This document shows positions 62,677 through 64,000 of a DNA stretch of 64,000 bases, piece after piece. The position numbers and the translations under genes are program-made. Each line of letters starts with the position of its first letter. Position 1 is the stretch's first letter. Source of the stretch: Rhodococcus sp. IEGM 1409 (GTDB taxonomy: Bacteria > Actinomycetota > Actinomycetes > Mycobacteriales > Mycobacteriaceae). Location of the stretch: contig NZ_JASHKN010000008.1 in NCBI RefSeq assembly GCF_030056735.1, positions 124,001-188,000 of the forward strand. Reading direction: 5' to 3'. The notes beneath the pieces were generated by a model. That model was not told the origin of the DNA. It did no database searches and worked only from the letters and a program-made list of their open reading frames with translations.

Positions 62677-64000
62677 TGTCCTCGACGCCTCGCCACGAGC
62701 GCACCGCCGACGGCCACAGCGATCAGAACCGCGGTCCCGAATCCGATCCAGCCGATCGTGACCGCACTCAGGCCGGTCTCCTCTTCGGCGGATGTCGCAG
62801 TGCCCAACGGCGCGACGTTGACTCCGATGTCGAACGGCTCGCCGCCTTCAGGCGCTACCAGTAGATCGCCGGTCAATTCTGCGAATCTGTCCTTCCCGCC
62901 TTCCAACCAGTTGAGCAGACCGTCGGCGTCGGCCGCATTACCCTCAGACGTCAGCGCTACCACTTCGTTGTGCGAACCCGAAACCACCTGCAAGGCACCG
63001 TATTGCCCACCGAATTCCAGGCCCTGCAAGCGCAGAAGCCCTTGATCTGCCGTGTCCACGGGTAGAGCAACCGGAGTGGGCAGGGTTCCGTCCGCCGCGA
63101 TCAACAACGCCGGCAGAGAACTGGTCGCGGCGTCGCCGAACGGGAGCACACGCGGTTGCATCGGCAGGTAGCTCAACCGCTGCATCGCGACAACGAGGCG
63201 CTGAGCTCGAATGAGATCTGCAAAATCACCTCGACTCAAACCGACGTCGAGTGTGGGCAGCATCGACTGCGGCAAGGCCTGAAATCCTCCAGGCGTCGGC
63301 GGAAATCCGGTAGAGGAGGTGATGATGCTGGCCGGATCGACGGTGAGGGAAGAAGGACTACTCGTGCCGCACTGGAAGTCGCCAGTCACGTCCATCGAGA
63401 CCTCGAACGTCAACTCACGCCGCAGGAGTTCGTTCGGAACATCGACCCCGATGTCGAAGCGCCCGGTCTCGTTCACCGTTTGCGAGGCAAGTCTCGTATC
63501 CCCGAGCGAGATCGAAAGCTCTCCGTTGCGCGAATTCGGCAGCGGCACATAGGAACCGATTATTCTTACCGATACGTCTTTCATCGGACGCCCCAACTGC
63601 GATTGACTGAACGGGACATCGACCTCGATGTGATTGAGACCGGAGGCTGTCAACGTTCCGAGCTTCAGTTGACCGACGGTGATCGCGTCCTGGGAAATCT
63701 GGGCGACTGTGTTGTCCGGCGACGCAAGCGCTCTGCTCGCCGCCCAGTAGCCGTCGAAGTTCGCCGCCAAGAGACTGACTTGGGGAACCAAGGTCTTGTC
63801 GTCACCCGAGATCCGAAGCACAGGTGAGCCGTTCGGAGTCGACGCGAGATCGATGCCGGCGTCCCCACTGGTGCCGAGCACAACAGCTCGCTCGAAGAGT
63901 CCCGGCTCGGCGGACGGTAGGCTCTGACCGTTCGGCAGCTGCTCCACCACCACGGCATCGGGCTGACTTCCGTATTTGTTGACAATCGCTGCGCTCAGTT
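62673..64000 (-). CDS. BcsB-like membrane-anchored protein (5' part cut by window edge)
   Basis: At least 441 residues; the reading frame stays open to the window edge (LSAAIVNKYGSQPDAVVVEQ before the first possible start at 63953), so the N terminus is missing. It has beta-rich domains (LNHIEVDVPFSQSQLGRPMK, VRIIGSYVPLPNSRNGELSI, FGDAATSSLPALLIAADG) and one C-terminal span (IGWIGFGTAVLIAVAVGGAL) with RRRGQ. This arrangement matches BcsB, the periplasmic partner of cellulose synthase. A BcsA-like partner would be expected just right of the window. It is coupled to the GT-C-like gene. Confidence 0.72.
   Translation of the reverse strand, partial: LSAAIVNKYGSQPDAVVVEQLPNGQSLPSAEPGLFERAVVLGTSGDAGIDLASTPNGSPVLRISGDDKTLVPQVSLLAANFDGYWAASRALASPDNTVAQISQDAITVGQLKLGTLTASGLNHIEVDVPFSQSQLGRPMKDVSVRIIGSYVPLPNSRNGELSISLGDTRLASQTVNETGRFDIGVDVPNELLRRELTFEVSMDVTGDFQCGTSSPSSLTVDPASIITSSTGFPPTPGGFQALPQSMLPTLDVGLSRGDFADLIRAQRLVVAMQRLSYLPMQPRVLPFGDAATSSLPALLIAADGTLPTPVALPVDTADQGLLRLQGLEFGGQYGALQVVSGSHNEVVALTSEGNAADADGLLNWLEGGKDRFAELTGDLLVAPEGGEPFDIGVNVAPLGTATSAEEETGLSAVTIGWIGFGTAVLIAVAVGGALVARRRGQ

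Overview
This is chromosomal DNA of a high-GC actinobacterium of the mycolic-acid group, most likely a Rhodococcus near R. erythropolis/qingshengii. The genus is inferred from gene content and no database search was made. Supporting signs are the dnaK-grpE-dnaJ-hspR operon, an iniB-iniA-iniC locus, an EtfD-type iron-sulfur reductase, an F420-type oxidoreductase, dense GTG/ATG starts with 4-base ATGA/GTGA overlaps, and a 6C-type small RNA. Much of the left half follows the neighbourhood known from Mycobacterium tuberculosis (Rv0337c alanine/aspartate aminotransferase, Rv0338c etfD, Rv0339c regulator, iniBAC, dnaK operon), with extra genes inserted.

Region 1 (1-8.3 kb): the heat-shock chaperone operon reads leftwards from HAIR-like HspR operators and ends in a hairpin. 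It is followed by a small membrane protein coupled to a luciferase-like oxidoreductase, and by an MFS exporter with an azoreductase-type flavoprotein.

Region 2 (8.4-23 kb): an iniBAC-like envelope-stress locus (two dynamin-like GTPases and a 772-residue Gly/Ala/Leu-rich IniB-like protein). A divergent arm encodes a membrane-anchored DnaK-like protein, a large LuxR/MalT-type regulator with a degenerate P-loop and a short Pro/Thr-tailed protein. The shared 320-bp promoter carries TAGGGG/CCCCTA inverted repeats. Two tandem secreted chymotrypsin-fold proteases and a glycine-zipper secreted protein follow.

Region 3 (23-36.4 kb): etfD with a repetitive basic tail, a DUF6745-type gene with a small partner, an AbiEi/VSR-like protein, an S9 peptidase, an AlaA-type aminotransferase, a 6C small RNA, a YibE/F-type membrane protein and a second membrane-anchored DnaK-like protein.

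Region 4 (36.5-64 kb): surface polysaccharide synthesis. A leftward operon runs from a polyprenyl-phosphate sugar transferase through glycosyltransferases, acetyltransferases, flippase, pyruvyltransferase, gmd, fcl and ugd; a Wzc-type tyrosine kinase follows, with a second ugd and a Wzb-like phosphatase beyond. GalU, Ugd, Gmd and Fcl would supply UDP-glucose, UDP-glucuronate and GDP-L-fucose, pointing to an acidic, fucose-containing, probably pyruvylated polysaccharide. To the right are a multi-TM protein with a BcsA-like GT2 synthase, an O-antigen ligase/polymerase-type protein, a small HTH protein, galU, and a second possible glycan cluster (GH5-like secreted enzyme, GT-C-like membrane protein and a BcsB-like protein cut by the right edge). 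No tRNA, rRNA, insertion sequence or CRISPR array was seen.
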